Counted from the first letter of the stretch, positions 30,887 to 40,907 are shown. The stretch is 64,000 bases of DNA from CAMPJU01 sp036675265 (GCA_036675265.1 JAKFFJ010000016.1:1-64000); one strand, 5' to 3'. Made by a program: numbers and translations. The notes: generated by a model from the sequence alone, not told the origin.

Positions 30887-31408
30887 ATGACCCGCATCTT
30901 CGGCATCGATCCCGGTTCGCAGCGGACCGGCGTGGGCGTGATCGACGTGGACGCGACCGGCCGTTGCACCTACGTCCATTGCGAGGCGCTCGTGTTGCTG
31001 GACGCGGCCGATTTCCCGGCCCGGCTCGGGTTGCTGTGCGACGGCCTGGAGGCGCAGCTGGATCGCTGGCAACCGGACGTGGTCGCCATCGAAACCGTCT
31101 TCATGGACAAGAACGCGACCTCGGCGCTGAAGCTGGGGCACGCGCGCGGCGCGGCGCTGGCGACGGTCGTGCGCCGGCGGCTGGCGGTGCACGAATACTC
31201 GCCGCGGCTGGTCAAGCAGTCGCTGGTCGGCCGTGGCGCGGCGGAGAAGGCGCAGGTCCAGCACATGGTGCGGCTGCTGCTCAACCTGGCCGAAGCCCGG
31301 CTGCAGGCCGACGCGGCGGACGCACTGGCCGTGGCCCTCACCCATGCGCACATGAGCGCGACCGCGGCGCGCACCGGCGCCAGCGTCGCGTTGCTGAGGA
31401 GGCGCTGA
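30887..31408 (+). CDS. ruvC: Holliday junction endonuclease RuvC
   Basis: The 173-residue nuclease has the RNase H-like fold. The acidic catalytic residues are visible as D8 (FGIDPGS), Glu in AIETVFMD and Asp residues in ADAADALAVALTH. It cleaves Holliday junctions after RuvAB branch migration. ruvA starts within its stop codon (TGATG). Confidence 0.96.
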   Translation: MTRIFGIDPGSQRTGVGVIDVDATGRCTYVHCEALVLLDAADFPARLGLLCDGLEAQLDRWQPDVVAIETVFMDKNATSALKLGHARGAALATVVRRRLAVHEYSPRLVKQSLVGRGAAEKAQVQHMVRLLLNLAEARLQADAADALAVALTHAHMSATAARTGASVALLRRR

Positions 31409-31998
31409 TGATCGGACGGCTCAAGGGCATCCTCGTCCACAAGCAGCCACCCTGGCTGGTCGTGGACGTCCACGGCGTGGGCTACGAGCTCGAGGCACCG
31501 ATGAGCACGTTTTACGACCTGCCCGAGGCGGGGCGCGAGGTCTCGCTGTTCACGCACTACGCGCAGAAGGAGGACAGCGTGTCGCTGTACGGATTCCTGC
31601 GCGAAGGCGAGCGGCGGCTGTTCCGCGACGTGCAGAAAGTGTCCGGCATCGGCGCGAAGATCGCGCTGGCGGTGCTCTCCGGCACCAGCGTGGATGAGTT
31701 CGCGCGCCTGGTCCAGACGGGTGACATCACCGCGCTCACGCGCATCCCCGGCATCGGCAAGAAGACCGCCGAGCGCATGGTGGTCGAGCTGCGCGACCGT
31801 GCGGCGGACTTCCTGGGCGGCGGCGCGACCTTCACCGCGGGCGGCGTGCCCGCCGATCCGCAGTCCGAGGCGGTGGTCGCGCTGCAGCAACTGGGCTACA
31901 AGCCCGCCGAAGCCGTGCGCATGGCGCGCGACGCGAAGGCGGAGGGCGACGACGCCGCCGCGATCATCCGGAAGGCACTAAAGTCCGCGCTTCGCTAG
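31408..31998 (+). CDS. ruvA: Holliday junction branch-migration protein RuvA
   Basis: The 196-residue protein begins MIGRLKGILVHKQPPW with the OB-fold domain. Two helix-hairpin-helix motifs follow (VSGIGAKIALAVLSG and IPGIGKKTAERMVVEL). The C-terminal domain that contacts RuvB is present after a Gly-rich linker. It binds four-way junctions as a tetramer. Start overlaps the ruvC stop. Confidence 0.96.
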   Translation: MIGRLKGILVHKQPPWLVVDVHGVGYELEAPMSTFYDLPEAGREVSLFTHYAQKEDSVSLYGFLREGERRLFRDVQKVSGIGAKIALAVLSGTSVDEFARLVQTGDITALTRIPGIGKKTAERMVVELRDRAADFLGGGATFTAGGVPADPQSEAVVALQQLGYKPAEAVRMARDAKAEGDDAAAIIRKALKSALR

Positions 31999-32014
31999 CG
32001 CGGCCCTCGAGCTG

Positions 32015-33934
32015 ATGGCAAAGACCACGCAATCGCAGGCACCCGCCCACGGCGGTGCGCACGGGCACGGCAAGGCCAGCCTCGCCACGCTGGTGCTCGG
32101 CGCGATCGGCGTCGTGTTCGGCGACATCGGCACCTCGCCGCTGTACACGCTGAAGGAGGCCTTCAGCCCGCACTACGGGCTCATCGCCAACCACGACACG
32201 GTGCTGGGGATCCTGTCGCTGGTGTTCTGGGCGCTGATGCTGGTGGTCACGCTGAAGTACGTGACCATCATCATGCGCGCCGACAACAACGGCGAGGGCG
32301 GCATCATGGCGCTGATGGCGCTGGCCCAGCGGTCGCTGCGCAAGGGCGGGCGGTCCACGTACCTGGTCGGCATCCTGGGCGTGTTCGGTGCTTCGCTGTT
32401 CTTCGGCGACGGCGTGATCACCCCGGCGATCTCGGTCCTGTCCGCCGTCGAGGGCCTGGAGGTCGCGGCGCCGGAACTCAGCGAATGGATCGTGCCCATC
32501 TCGCTGCTGGTGCTCGTCGCCCTGTTCGCCACCCAGCGCTTCGGCACCGAGAAGGTCGGGCGCGTGTTCGGCCCGGTGACGCTCGTCTGGTTCGTGGTGC
32601 TGGCCGTGCTGGGCGTGGTGAACATCCTCCGCGAGCCGGAAGTCCTGCAGGCCATCAATCCCGCGTGGGGATGGCGGTTCTTCGCCGAGCACCAGGTCGG
32701 CGGGGTCTTCATCCTGGGCGCCGTGGTGCTGGCGGTTACCGGCGGCGAGGCGATCTACACCGACATGGGCCACTTCGGCGCGCGGCCGATCCGGCTGGCC
32801 TGGTATTTCTTCGTCCTGCCGGCACTGATGCTCAACTACCTGGGGCAGGGCGCACTGGTGCTGGAAGACCCGTCCGCCATCCGCAACCCGTTCTACGTCG
32901 GCGTGCCCGAGTGGGGCCGGATGCCGATGGTCGTGCTGGCGACCGCGGCCACCGTGATCGCGTCGCAGGCAGTGATCACCGGCGGCTTCTCGGTCGCGCG
33001 CCAGGCGATGCAGCTGGGCTACATCCCGCGCATGGCGATCCGCCACACGTCCCGCGAGACCATCGGGCAGATCTACATCCCGGCGATCAACTGGTCGATG
33101 ATGGTGATCGTGGTCGGCCTGGTGCTCGGCTTCGGCAGCTCGTCGTCGCTGGCCACCGCGTACGGCATCTCCGTGTCGATGACGATGCTGATCGACACGT
33201 TGCTGCTGGCGATCGTCGCCCGCGCGCTGTGGCCGACCTGGCGTGCGTGGGTGCTGCCGCTGTGCGTCGTGTTCTTCGTCGCGGACGTCGGCTTCGTGAT
33301 CGCCAACGGCGCGAAGATCTTCCAGGGCGGCTGGTTCCCGGTGGTGCTGGGCCTGGTGCTGTTCACGCTGCTGCGTACGTGGCGCCACGGCCGGCAGCTG
33401 CTGCACGAGGAAGTCCGCAAGGAAGGCATCCAGCTGGACACCTTCCTGCCGGGCCTGATGCTCGCGCCGCCGGTGCGGGTCCCCGGCACGGCGGTGTTCC
33501 TGACCGCGGACAAGGACGTGGTGCCCCACGCACTGCTGCACAACCTCAAGCACAACAAGGTGCTGCACGAGCGCAACGTGTTCCTGACCGTCGAGACGCT
33601 GGACATCCCGTACGCGGAGCCCGGGCGGCGCCTGCGCATCAGCGAGATCGGCAACGACTTCCACCGGGTGCTGATCCGGTTCGGCTTCATGGAAACCCCG
33701 GACGTGCCGCTGGCGCTCATGCGTTCCTGCGACCAGGGCGGGATCCATTTCGACCCCATGGAGACGACGTATTTCGCCAGCCGGGAAACCATCGTGGCCA
33801 GCCGCCACCGCGGCATGCCCATCTGGCGCGACAAGCTGTTCGCGGTCATGCACCGCAACGCCGCGCCGGCCAGCGGCTTCTTCCGCATCCCCGGCAACCG
33901 CCTCGTCGAGCTCGGGTCCCAGGTCGAGATCTGA
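32015..33934 (+). CDS. kup: Potassium uptake protein Kup/TrkD
   Basis: The 639-residue protein has about twelve membrane segments beginning with GVVFGDIGTSPLYTLKEAF, the diagnostic Kup motif. NNGEGGIMALMALAQR follows the second segment. A soluble C-terminal tail of about 170 residues is typical. It imports K+ with protons. The first 30 residues are His/Gly-rich. It splits ruvA from ruvB, as in related xanthomonads. Confidence 0.96.
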   Translation: MAKTTQSQAPAHGGAHGHGKASLATLVLGAIGVVFGDIGTSPLYTLKEAFSPHYGLIANHDTVLGILSLVFWALMLVVTLKYVTIIMRADNNGEGGIMALMALAQRSLRKGGRSTYLVGILGVFGASLFFGDGVITPAISVLSAVEGLEVAAPELSEWIVPISLLVLVALFATQRFGTEKVGRVFGPVTLVWFVVLAVLGVVNILREPEVLQAINPAWGWRFFAEHQVGGVFILGAVVLAVTGGEAIYTDMGHFGARPIRLAWYFFVLPALMLNYLGQGALVLEDPSAIRNPFYVGVPEWGRMPMVVLATAATVIASQAVITGGFSVARQAMQLGYIPRMAIRHTSRETIGQIYIPAINWSMMVIVVGLVLGFGSSSSLATAYGISVSMTMLIDTLLLAIVARALWPTWRAWVLPLCVVFFVADVGFVIANGAKIFQGGWFPVVLGLVLFTLLRTWRHGRQLLHEEVRKEGIQLDTFLPGLMLAPPVRVPGTAVFLTADKDVVPHALLHNLKHNKVLHERNVFLTVETLDIPYAEPGRRLRISEIGNDFHRVLIRFGFMETPDVPLALMRSCDQGGIHFDPMETTYFASRETIVASRHRGMPIWRDKLFAVMHRNAAPASGFFRIPGNRLVELGSQVEI

Positions 33935-34293
33935 GTGGTTCTTCGCTAACAGCCGGCGCGCATTGAAGGGTATGCCTCGGGCCGCCGTCATGCGCGGGAG
34001 TGGTTTGTCCGGCGTGACGGCGTCCTGCCTTTAACGCCGGCCGCAGGCCATCCATGGCCTGCTCAAACCACTCCCACGCATGCCGACGGCCTCCGGATCT
34101 GGCCGGCGCGCCGAGGCGTGAATGCGTTTGCTCTTGAGCCGCTACGAGCCGGCGATGTTGCAAGGCGCGGTCGTGGTGGCGGGACGGGACACTCAGCGCC
34201 ATGGATGGCGCTGAGTAGCCTACATGGACGTACTTGCGGCGGGTCCCGGCACGGCACCACGGCCGCGCCCCGCGCACGTCCGGCGGGAACGGG
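33935..34293. repeat. Non-coding region of nested palindromic repeats
   Basis: This gap of about 370 bases holds no gene. A long inverted repeat has arms at 33981-34007 and 34064-34090 (24 of 27 bases complementary). Inside its loop is CAGGCCAT-CC-ATGGCCTG (34044-34061). A third perfect palindrome has 11-bp arms at 34192-34202 and 34205-34215 (CTCAGCGCCAT/ATGGCGCTGAG). Sequences of this type are scattered in many xanthomonad genomes. They may end kup transcription; no function is proven. Confidence 0.75.
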
Positions 34294-34299
34294 GATAAT
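34294..34299 (+). promoter_or_regulatory. -10 box of ruvB, leaderless layout
   Basis: GATAAT is followed by six bases (GGCGGC) and the ATG at 34306, the same geometry as rluD. There is no Shine-Dalgarno between them. Confidence 0.45.
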
Positions 34300-34305
34300 G
34301 GCGGC

Positions 34306-35349
34306 ATGAGCGAAGTCGAGCGGGTGGTGGCGGCGGTCGAGAGCGAGGAGGACGCGGCGATCGAGGCGTCGATCCGGCCGCGGCGCCTGGACGAGTACCT
34401 CGGCCAGCAGCCCGTCCGCGAGCAGCTGCAGATCTACATCGAGGCCGCGAAGGGCCGTGGCGAGGCGCTCGACCACGTGCTGGTCTTCGGCCCACCCGGG
34501 CTCGGCAAGACCACGCTCGCCCACGTCATCGCCAACGAACTGGGCGTCGGGCTGCGGCAGACCTCCGGCCCGGTGATAGAGAAGGCAGGCGACCTGGCGG
34601 CGTTGCTGACCAACCTGCAGCCGCACGACGTGCTGTTCGTCGACGAGATCCACCGGCTGTCGCCGGCGATCGAGGAAGTCCTGTACCCCGCGATGGAGGA
34701 CTTCCAGCTCGACATCATGATCGGCGAGGGGCCCGCCGCCCGCTCGATCAAGCTCGACCTGCCGCCCTTCACGCTGATCGGCGCGACCACCCGCGCCGGC
34801 CTGCTGACCGCGCCGCTGCGCGACCGCTTCGGCATCGTGCAGCGCCTGGAGTTCTATTCGCCGGAGGAGCTGGCGCGGATCGTGCGCCGCTCCGCGAAGA
34901 TCCTGGCCATCGACTGCGACGCGGAAGGCGCCGGCGAGATCGCCCGGCGCTCGCGAGGGACGCCGCGCATCGCCAACCGGTTGCTGCGCCGCGTGCGCGA
35001 CTTCGCCCAGGTCCGGGCCGGCGGGCACATCGACCACGAGGTGGCCGACGCGGCCATGAAGATGCTCAAGGTGGACCCGGAGGGGTTCGACGAGCTGGAC
35101 CGGCGCCTGCTGCGGACGATCGTGGAGGCCTTCGACGGGGGACCGGTCGGCGTCGAGTCGCTGGCCGCGGCGCTCAGCGAGGAGCGCGGCACGCTGGAGG
35201 ACGTGATCGAGCCCTACCTGATCCAGCAGGGTTACCTGGTGCGCACCGCCCGGGGCCGGATGGCGTCGGCGAAGGCCTATCGCCACCTCGGCCTCAAGCC
35301 GAAGACCGGCGCGGCGGACCTGTTCGGCGACCATCCCGGCGGACCCTGA
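34306..35349 (+). CDS. ruvB: Holliday junction helicase motor RuvB
   Basis: The 347-residue AAA+ protein has RPRRLDEYLGQQPV at the start, Walker A GPPGLGKTTLA, Walker B LFVDEIHRLS, sensor GATTRAGLLTAPLRDRFG and the C-terminal winged helix with IQQGYLVRTARGR. It drives branch migration with RuvA. ATG 34306 gives the normal N-terminus; the frame extends upstream without homology. Tol-Pal genes follow after four bases. Confidence 0.97.
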   Translation: MSEVERVVAAVESEEDAAIEASIRPRRLDEYLGQQPVREQLQIYIEAAKGRGEALDHVLVFGPPGLGKTTLAHVIANELGVGLRQTSGPVIEKAGDLAALLTNLQPHDVLFVDEIHRLSPAIEEVLYPAMEDFQLDIMIGEGPAARSIKLDLPPFTLIGATTRAGLLTAPLRDRFGIVQRLEFYSPEELARIVRRSAKILAIDCDAEGAGEIARRSRGTPRIANRLLRRVRDFAQVRAGGHIDHEVADAAMKMLKVDPEGFDELDRRLLRTIVEAFDGGPVGVESLAAALSEERGTLEDVIEPYLIQQGYLVRTARGRMASAKAYRHLGLKPKTGAADLFGDHPGGP

Positions 35350-35353
35350 ACCG

Positions 35354-35764
35354 GTGTTCAGTTGGCCGACACGCGTCTACTGGGAGGATACGGACGCCGG
35401 GGGAGTGGTCTACCACGCGCAGTACCTGGCCTTCCTCGAACGCGCGCGCTCGGAATGGCTGCGCGCGCGGGGGGTGGCCCAGGACCGGCTGCGCGCGGAA
35501 CACGACCTGGTGTTCGCGGTGCGGGCGATGCGGATCGACTTCCGCGCGCCTGCCCGGCTGGACGACCTGCTGGACGTGTCGGTCGCGGTACGCGACTGCC
35601 GCAAGGCGAGCCTGGTCTTCGCGCAGGCGGTCCATCGCGGTGGCGTGCTGCTGGTCGACGCCGAGGTCCGGGTGGCGGCGCTGCGCGCCTCCGACTTCAG
35701 GCCACGGCCGATCCCGCAACAGCTGCAAGACAACCTGGCTTCCCCGGAGACCCCGCCCCAATGA
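35354..35764 (+). CDS. ybgC: Tol-Pal linked acyl-CoA thioesterase YbgC
   Basis: The 136-residue hot-dog fold enzyme has the 4-hydroxybenzoyl-CoA thioesterase motif YWEDTDAGGVVYHAQYLAF, with the catalytic Asp in DTDAGG. It hydrolyses short-chain acyl-CoA thioesters and is found with Tol-Pal in most gammaproteobacteria. It begins with GTG four bases after ruvB and its stop overlaps the tolQ start (ATGA). Confidence 0.93.
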   Translation: MFSWPTRVYWEDTDAGGVVYHAQYLAFLERARSEWLRARGVAQDRLRAEHDLVFAVRAMRIDFRAPARLDDLLDVSVAVRDCRKASLVFAQAVHRGGVLLVDAEVRVAALRASDFRPRPIPQQLQDNLASPETPPQ

Positions 35765-36528
35765 ACCTGCTGCCCCTGCTTGCCGTCGCGGTCGAGCCGC
35801 TCCCCCAGGACACCGTCGCCGGCATCGAGGAACTGACGGCCGGCGCGCCCCCCGGCGGCAGCGGCGAACTGGACATGCTGCAGCTGATCATCCACGCCTC
35901 GCTGCCCGTGCAGCTGGTGATGCTGCTGCTGCTGTTCGCCTCGGTGGCGTCGTGGGTGATCATCTTCCGCAAGAAGAAGGTGCTCGACCGCGCCGAGCGC
36001 GAAGCCGAGGCGTTCGAGGAACGCTTCTGGTCCGGCGCCGACCTGACCAAGCTCTATGCGGGCGCCAGCCAGCGCAACCGCGAGGTCGGGGGCATGGAAT
36101 CCATCTTCGAGGCCGGCTTCCGCGAGTTCTCGCGCCAGCGCCGGGTCGCCGACAGCCGCATGCAACTGGAAGGCGCGCAGCGCGGCATGCGCGTGGCCAC
36201 CGCGCGCGAACTGGACGGCCTGGAGCACAACCTGGAGTTCCTGGCCAACGTCGGGTCGATCGCGCCCTACGTCGGCCTGTTCGGCACGGTATGGGGCATC
36301 ATGATCTCGTTCCAGGGCCTGGCGAACGTCAAGGAAGCGACGATCGCCACGGTCGCGCCAGGCATTTCCGAGGCGCTGATCGCGACCGCGATGGGCTTGT
36401 TCGCCGCCATCCCGGCCGTCTGGGCGTACAACCGCTTCGCCACGAAGGTCGAGCGCATCGCCGTGCGCTACGAGGCGTTCTCCGAGGAGTTCGCCTCGAT
36501 CCTCGAGCGCCAGGCGCACGTGGAGTAG
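35761..36528 (+). CDS. tolQ: Tol-Pal motor channel protein TolQ
   Basis: The 255-residue inner-membrane protein has three membrane segments. The first is near residues 50-70 (VQLVMLLLLFASVASWVIIF) and the pair at the end contain GLFGTVWGIM and ATAMGLFAAIPAVWAYN. It is related to ExbB and MotA. With TolR it uses the proton motive force to drive TolA during cell division. Start overlaps the ybgC stop. Confidence 0.96.
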   Translation: MNLLPLLAVAVEPLPQDTVAGIEELTAGAPPGGSGELDMLQLIIHASLPVQLVMLLLLFASVASWVIIFRKKKVLDRAEREAEAFEERFWSGADLTKLYAGASQRNREVGGMESIFEAGFREFSRQRRVADSRMQLEGAQRGMRVATARELDGLEHNLEFLANVGSIAPYVGLFGTVWGIMISFQGLANVKEATIATVAPGISEALIATAMGLFAAIPAVWAYNRFATKVERIAVRYEAFSEEFASILERQAHVE

Positions 36529-36532
36529 GGCG

Positions 36533-36979
<447 letters not shown>

Positions 36980-36989
36980 TCGCCCGACC

Positions 36990-37943
36990 ATGAGGGAAAC
37001 CCGCGCCGATACCGTGCAGGCGACCGTGCTGGCCCTGGGCCTGCACCTGTTGCTGTTCGCCATCGCATTCCTGGGCATCTGGTGGACCCGCAACACCGCG
37101 CCGGTGTCGGCGGCCGGGCCGGTCATCGAGGCGGAGCTGATCGATGCAGACGCGCTTTCGGAATCGATGCGGCGCGTGCTCCAGGAACGCCCCGATCCCG
37201 TCCAGCCCGCAGCCGCGGAGCCCGAGCCACAGCCCGTCGAGCGCGAGACCATCCCGCCACCCCAGCCGGTGATCGAGCCGGTACCGCAGGATTCCCCCGT
37301 CCCGCCGCAACCGGACGCCCAGGCACAGGTTCCCGAACCGGACGTCGTCGAGCAGGAACGCGCTTCGGCGCAGGCGATTTCCGACCGGGAAGCCGCGGAA
37401 CGCGAGCAGGAGGAACGTCGGCGCCAGGAGCAGATCGACCTGACCGAGCGCGAGCGGCAGGAAGAGGCGGAACGCCAGCGTCGCCGCTCCGAAATGGAGC
37501 GCCAGCGCGAGGCGCAGCTCGCCGACATCCGTCGCCGGCGCGAAGCGGCCGCGCGCGAGGCCGAACTGGCCCAGCAGAAACTCGACCAGCTGGAAGCCGC
37601 GCAGGAAGCCGCCCGGATGGATGCGGCAAGCCCGCCGCCGGGCAATGCCGGGGACAGCACCGACCTGACCGCGCGCTACGCGGCCGCGTTGACGGAAGCG
37701 ATCCTGCGCCAGTGGACCCGCCCGGACACCGTTCCACTGGGCCAACGGTGCCGGATCGTGATCCGCCAGATCCCGGGCGGCGAGGTGATCGACGCCGAGG
37801 TCGACCCCAGTTGCCCCTACGACGAGCGTGGTCGCCGCTCGATCGAGGCGGCCGTGCTGAAGGCGCAGCCACTGCCGTATGCCGGCTTCGAATCCGTGTT
37901 CGCGCGCACGCTGACCCTCAATTTCGAGGCCGCGGACCGCTGA
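36990..37943 (+). CDS. tolA: Tol-Pal energy transducer TolA
   Basis: The 317-residue protein has an N-terminal membrane anchor (residues 13-30). A Pro/Glu-rich segment follows, then a long charged helix rich in Arg, Glu, Gln and Ala (about residues 105-205). The C-terminal TolA domain includes LTEAILRQWTRPDT and two Cys (QRCRIVI, DPSCPYD) that probably form the usual disulfide. It spans the periplasm to contact TolB and Pal. Confidence 0.94.
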   Translation: MRETRADTVQATVLALGLHLLLFAIAFLGIWWTRNTAPVSAAGPVIEAELIDADALSESMRRVLQERPDPVQPAAAEPEPQPVERETIPPPQPVIEPVPQDSPVPPQPDAQAQVPEPDVVEQERASAQAISDREAAEREQEERRRQEQIDLTERERQEEAERQRRRSEMERQREAQLADIRRRREAAAREAELAQQKLDQLEAAQEAARMDAASPPPGNAGDSTDLTARYAAALTEAILRQWTRPDTVPLGQRCRIVIRQIPGGEVIDAEVDPSCPYDERGRRSIEAAVLKAQPLPYAGFESVFARTLTLNFEAADR

Positions 37944-38035
37944 CGCCCCCAGCGCACAGCCCCCGTTCATCTTTGAGACGTCGTTAACGGCCAAGCTGTT
38001 AAGACGGTTCAGCCCCCGCTATCGAAGGATTCGAG

Positions 38036-39385
38036 ATGCAACGACCGCTCCCCCGGCCACTCGGCCGGTTTTCGTTCGTCACCGCGCTGGCCTGCCTCCT
38101 GGCGCTGCTGCTGCCGATGGCCGCCGCTGCGCAGCAGCAGGGCCTGGAAATCGACATCGTCGGCGGTAACGCCGCCGCCCTGCCGATCGCCGTGGTCCCG
38201 ATGCCCTACGAGGGCACGGCCGGCACGCCACCGACGGACATCGCCGCGGTCGTCAGTGCGGACCTCAACCGGTCAGGCCAGTTCCGTGTCCTGCCCGGGA
38301 TCGACCTGGTCGAGCGCCCGACGCGCGGCAGCGAGATCCGTTACCCGACCTGGCGCGCGTTGCGCCAGGACTTCATCGTCGTCGGCCGCGTCCTGGACGC
38401 CGGCGGCGGGGCCTACCGCGTCGAGTACGAACTGTTCGACGTCGCCCGGCAGGAGCGCCTGCTCGGCCTGGCGCTGACCGCACCGGGCGCCGCGTTGCGC
38501 GATGTCGCCCACCAGGTCGCCGACGCGATCTACGAGCGGGTCCTCGGCGTGCGGGGCGCGTTCTGGACGCGCATGGCCTACGTGACCGCCAGTGGCGTGG
38601 GCCGCGACACGCGCTATGCGTTGATGGTCGCCGATGCCGATGGCTGGAACCCGCAGGAAGTGGTGCGATCGGCCGAACCGCTGCTATCGCCGTCGTGGAG
38701 CCCGGATGGCAGCAAGCTCGCCTATGTCAGCTTCGAGCGCGGCAATTCTGAAATCTACCTGCAGGACATTTCCACCGGCGCGCGCCAGGTGCTGGCCAGC
38801 TTCAAGGGCATCAACGGCGCCCCGGCGTTCTCGCCCGACGGCCGCAGGCTGGCGTTGACGCTGTCGAAGGGCGGCAACCCCGACATCTACGTGATGGACC
38901 TGGGCAGCAAGGCGCTGCGCCAGGTGACCGACCACTACGGCATCGACACCGAGCCGGCCTGGAGCCCCGACGGACAGTCGCTGTATTTCACCTCGGACCG
39001 GGGCGGCAAGCCGCAGATCTACCAGGTGCCCGCAGGCGGCGGCAGCGCCAGCCGGATCACCTTCCAGGGCGACTACAACGCGACGCCCAGCGTGTCCTGG
39101 GACGGCAAGCAGATCGCCGTGGCGCAGGGCAACGGCAACCAGTACCGGATCGCGCTGCTGGACCGCAGCCTGGGATCGCCGCGCTGGAGCGCGCTGTCGC
39201 CGGGCTCGCTCGACGAGTCGCCCAGTTTCGCCCCGAACGCGAGCATGCTGCTGTATGCGGCGCGCGAGGGCCGGCGGGGCGTGCTCTACGCGGTCTCGAC
39301 CGACGGGCGCGTCCGGCAGCGGCTGGTGCTCGCCGACGGCGACGTCCGCGAGCCTGCCTGGGGCCCCTACCGCCAGCGTCGCTGA
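38036..39385 (+). CDS. tolB: Periplasmic beta-propeller protein TolB
   Basis: The 449-residue protein has a signal peptide (FVTALACLLALLLPMAAAA) and an N-terminal domain that precedes a six-bladed propeller. Propeller blades repeat motifs such as SPSWSPDGSKLAYVS, APAFSPDGRRLALT and EPAWSPDGQSLYFTS. It binds Pal and links TolA to the outer membrane. AAGGA lies upstream of the ATG. A 92-base gap from tolA could hold a secondary promoter. Confidence 0.96.
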   Translation: MQRPLPRPLGRFSFVTALACLLALLLPMAAAAQQQGLEIDIVGGNAAALPIAVVPMPYEGTAGTPPTDIAAVVSADLNRSGQFRVLPGIDLVERPTRGSEIRYPTWRALRQDFIVVGRVLDAGGGAYRVEYELFDVARQERLLGLALTAPGAALRDVAHQVADAIYERVLGVRGAFWTRMAYVTASGVGRDTRYALMVADADGWNPQEVVRSAEPLLSPSWSPDGSKLAYVSFERGNSEIYLQDISTGARQVLASFKGINGAPAFSPDGRRLALTLSKGGNPDIYVMDLGSKALRQVTDHYGIDTEPAWSPDGQSLYFTSDRGGKPQIYQVPAGGGSASRITFQGDYNATPSVSWDGKQIAVAQGNGNQYRIALLDRSLGSPRWSALSPGSLDESPSFAPNASMLLYAAREGRRGVLYAVSTDGRVRQRLVLADGDVREPAWGPYRQRR

Positions 39386-39474
39386 CGACCCATGCACAGC
39401 TGAACGCGCACCCTGTTGCAACCGCGGTACCCGACAGTCCCACGCACCATCCGCATAGACGAGGATCGACGACG

Positions 39475-39990
39475 ATGAACGCCACAACCCGTGCCATGAC
39501 GATTGCGCTGCTCTGCATCGCGGCCGTCGCCTGTACCAAGAAGGTCAAGGAGGCCCCTCCGGTCACCGATACCGACACGACCCCGCCGGTCACCCAGCCG
39601 GTCGACGCCGCCCCCGGCGCCTACACGCCCGATGACCTGGACACCGATGCCTGCCTGCGCACCCGCGTGGTGTACTTCGACTTCGACCAGGCCATGATCC
39701 GTCCGGAGTTCACGGCGGCGATGGCCTGCCACGCGAAGTACCTGCGTGACCGTCCGTCGGCGCGCATGAACCTGGAAGGCAACGCCGACGAGCGCGGCAG
39801 CCGCGAGTACAACCTCGGTCTCGGCGAGCGTCGCGGCAACGCCGTGTCGTCCGCGCTGCAGGCCAATGGCGGCTCCGCCGGCCAGGTCAGCGTGATCAGC
39901 TACGGCGAGGAACGCCCGGTCTGCACCGAGTCCACCGAGGACTGCTGGGCCCGCAACCGCCGCGTCGAGATCGTCTACACGGTCAAGTAA
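39475..39990 (+). CDS. pal: Peptidoglycan-associated lipoprotein Pal
   Basis: The 171-residue lipoprotein has a signal peptide ending AAVACTK, with lipidated Cys near residue 20. An OmpA-C domain follows (VVYFDFDQAMIRPEF, GNADERGSREYNLGLGERR) that binds meso-diaminopimelate in peptidoglycan. It anchors the outer membrane to the cell wall. AGGA lies before the ATG. Confidence 0.97.
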   Translation: MNATTRAMTIALLCIAAVACTKKVKEAPPVTDTDTTPPVTQPVDAAPGAYTPDDLDTDACLRTRVVYFDFDQAMIRPEFTAAMACHAKYLRDRPSARMNLEGNADERGSREYNLGLGERRGNAVSSALQANGGSAGQVSVISYGEERPVCTESTEDCWARNRRVEIVYTVK

Positions 39991-40118
39991 GCGCGCCATC
40001 CGCCCGGCCGCCGGCCACCGCCGGCGGCCGCGGCGTTTCCGGCAGGCGGCCCCGGGGAGGGCGGCGATACAGGCCGGACCGGTTACATTTGCGCGGCCGC
40101 CCAAAGACCAACACCACC

Positions 40119-40907
40119 ATGTCTATGCGCACGCTCCGCATCGCAACCCTCGCCACCTGCCTGCTCGCGGCGCTGCCGGTCTCGGCACAGCGCGCGAGCC
40201 TGGCCGACCGCGTCGCGGCGCTCGAGCGCCAGGCGGCCGCGCCCCAGGGCAATGTCGAGCTCCTCAACCAGATCACGCTGCTGCGCAACGAACTGCAGGC
40301 GCTCCGTGCCCAGATCGAGGAACTGCAGCGCCAGCAGCAGGTCCAGGCCGACAATGCCCGCAGCCAGTACCTCGACCTGGACGGTCGGCTGGTGCGGCTC
40401 GAGGGCGGGGCGCCCGCGCCGTCCGCCGCGGTGATCGAAGTGCCGGCCGACACGGGCTCCGCCCAGTCCCCGCCGCCCGGGACGATCGTCGAAGCGGTGC
40501 CGGTGCCCGGCACCGGCGGCGCCGGCGAGGAAGACGCCTACCTGGCGGCCTTCGACCAACTCAAGCGCGGCGACTACGTCGCTTCCGCGCGCGCGTTCGA
40601 GGAATTCCTGGTCCACCACCCCGGTGGCACCTACGCACCCAACGCGTTGTACTGGCTGGGCGAGAGCTATTACGTCACCCAGAACTACGCGATGGCCGAA
40701 CGGCAGTTCCAAGCCGTGGTCGACCGCTTCCCGGCGCACGACAAGGCCGCCGGCGCGCTGCTCAAGGTCGGGCTGTCGCAATACGGGCAGGACGCGTTCG
40801 AGGCGGCGGCCGCGACGCTGGCCGAGGTGGTGGACCGCTATCCGGGCACGGACGTCGCGCGGACCGCCGAGGATGCGCTGCGCTCGATGCGGCTGAACGC
40901 GCTGTAG
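40119..40907 (+). CDS. cpoB: Tol-Pal coordination protein CpoB (YbgF)
   Basis: The 262-residue protein has a signal peptide ending LPVSAQR, then a coiled coil (about residues 30-95) that trimerises. A variable Pro-rich linker and three tetratricopeptide-like repeats follow (LKRGDYVASARAFEEFLVHHP and others). It coordinates outer-membrane constriction with peptidoglycan synthesis by PBP1B. ATG 40119 is used; ATG 40125 is also possible. It directly precedes queE. Confidence 0.93.
   Translation: MSMRTLRIATLATCLLAALPVSAQRASLADRVAALERQAAAPQGNVELLNQITLLRNELQALRAQIEELQRQQQVQADNARSQYLDLDGRLVRLEGGAPAPSAAVIEVPADTGSAQSPPPGTIVEAVPVPGTGGAGEEDAYLAAFDQLKRGDYVASARAFEEFLVHHPGGTYAPNALYWLGESYYVTQNYAMAERQFQAVVDRFPAHDKAAGALLKVGLSQYGQDAFEAAAATLAEVVDRYPGTDVARTAEDALRSMRLNAL

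Noticed and set aside
33960..34293. CRISPR array or small RNA gene between kup and ruvB
   Set aside because: The repeats are palindromes of differing sequence with no regular spacing, and no promoter-terminator pair is clear.
37973..38002. Sigma-70 promoter before tolB (TTGAGA...TGTTAA)
   Set aside because: The -10 match is only three of six and the operon can be read from upstream. It is too weak to list as a feature.
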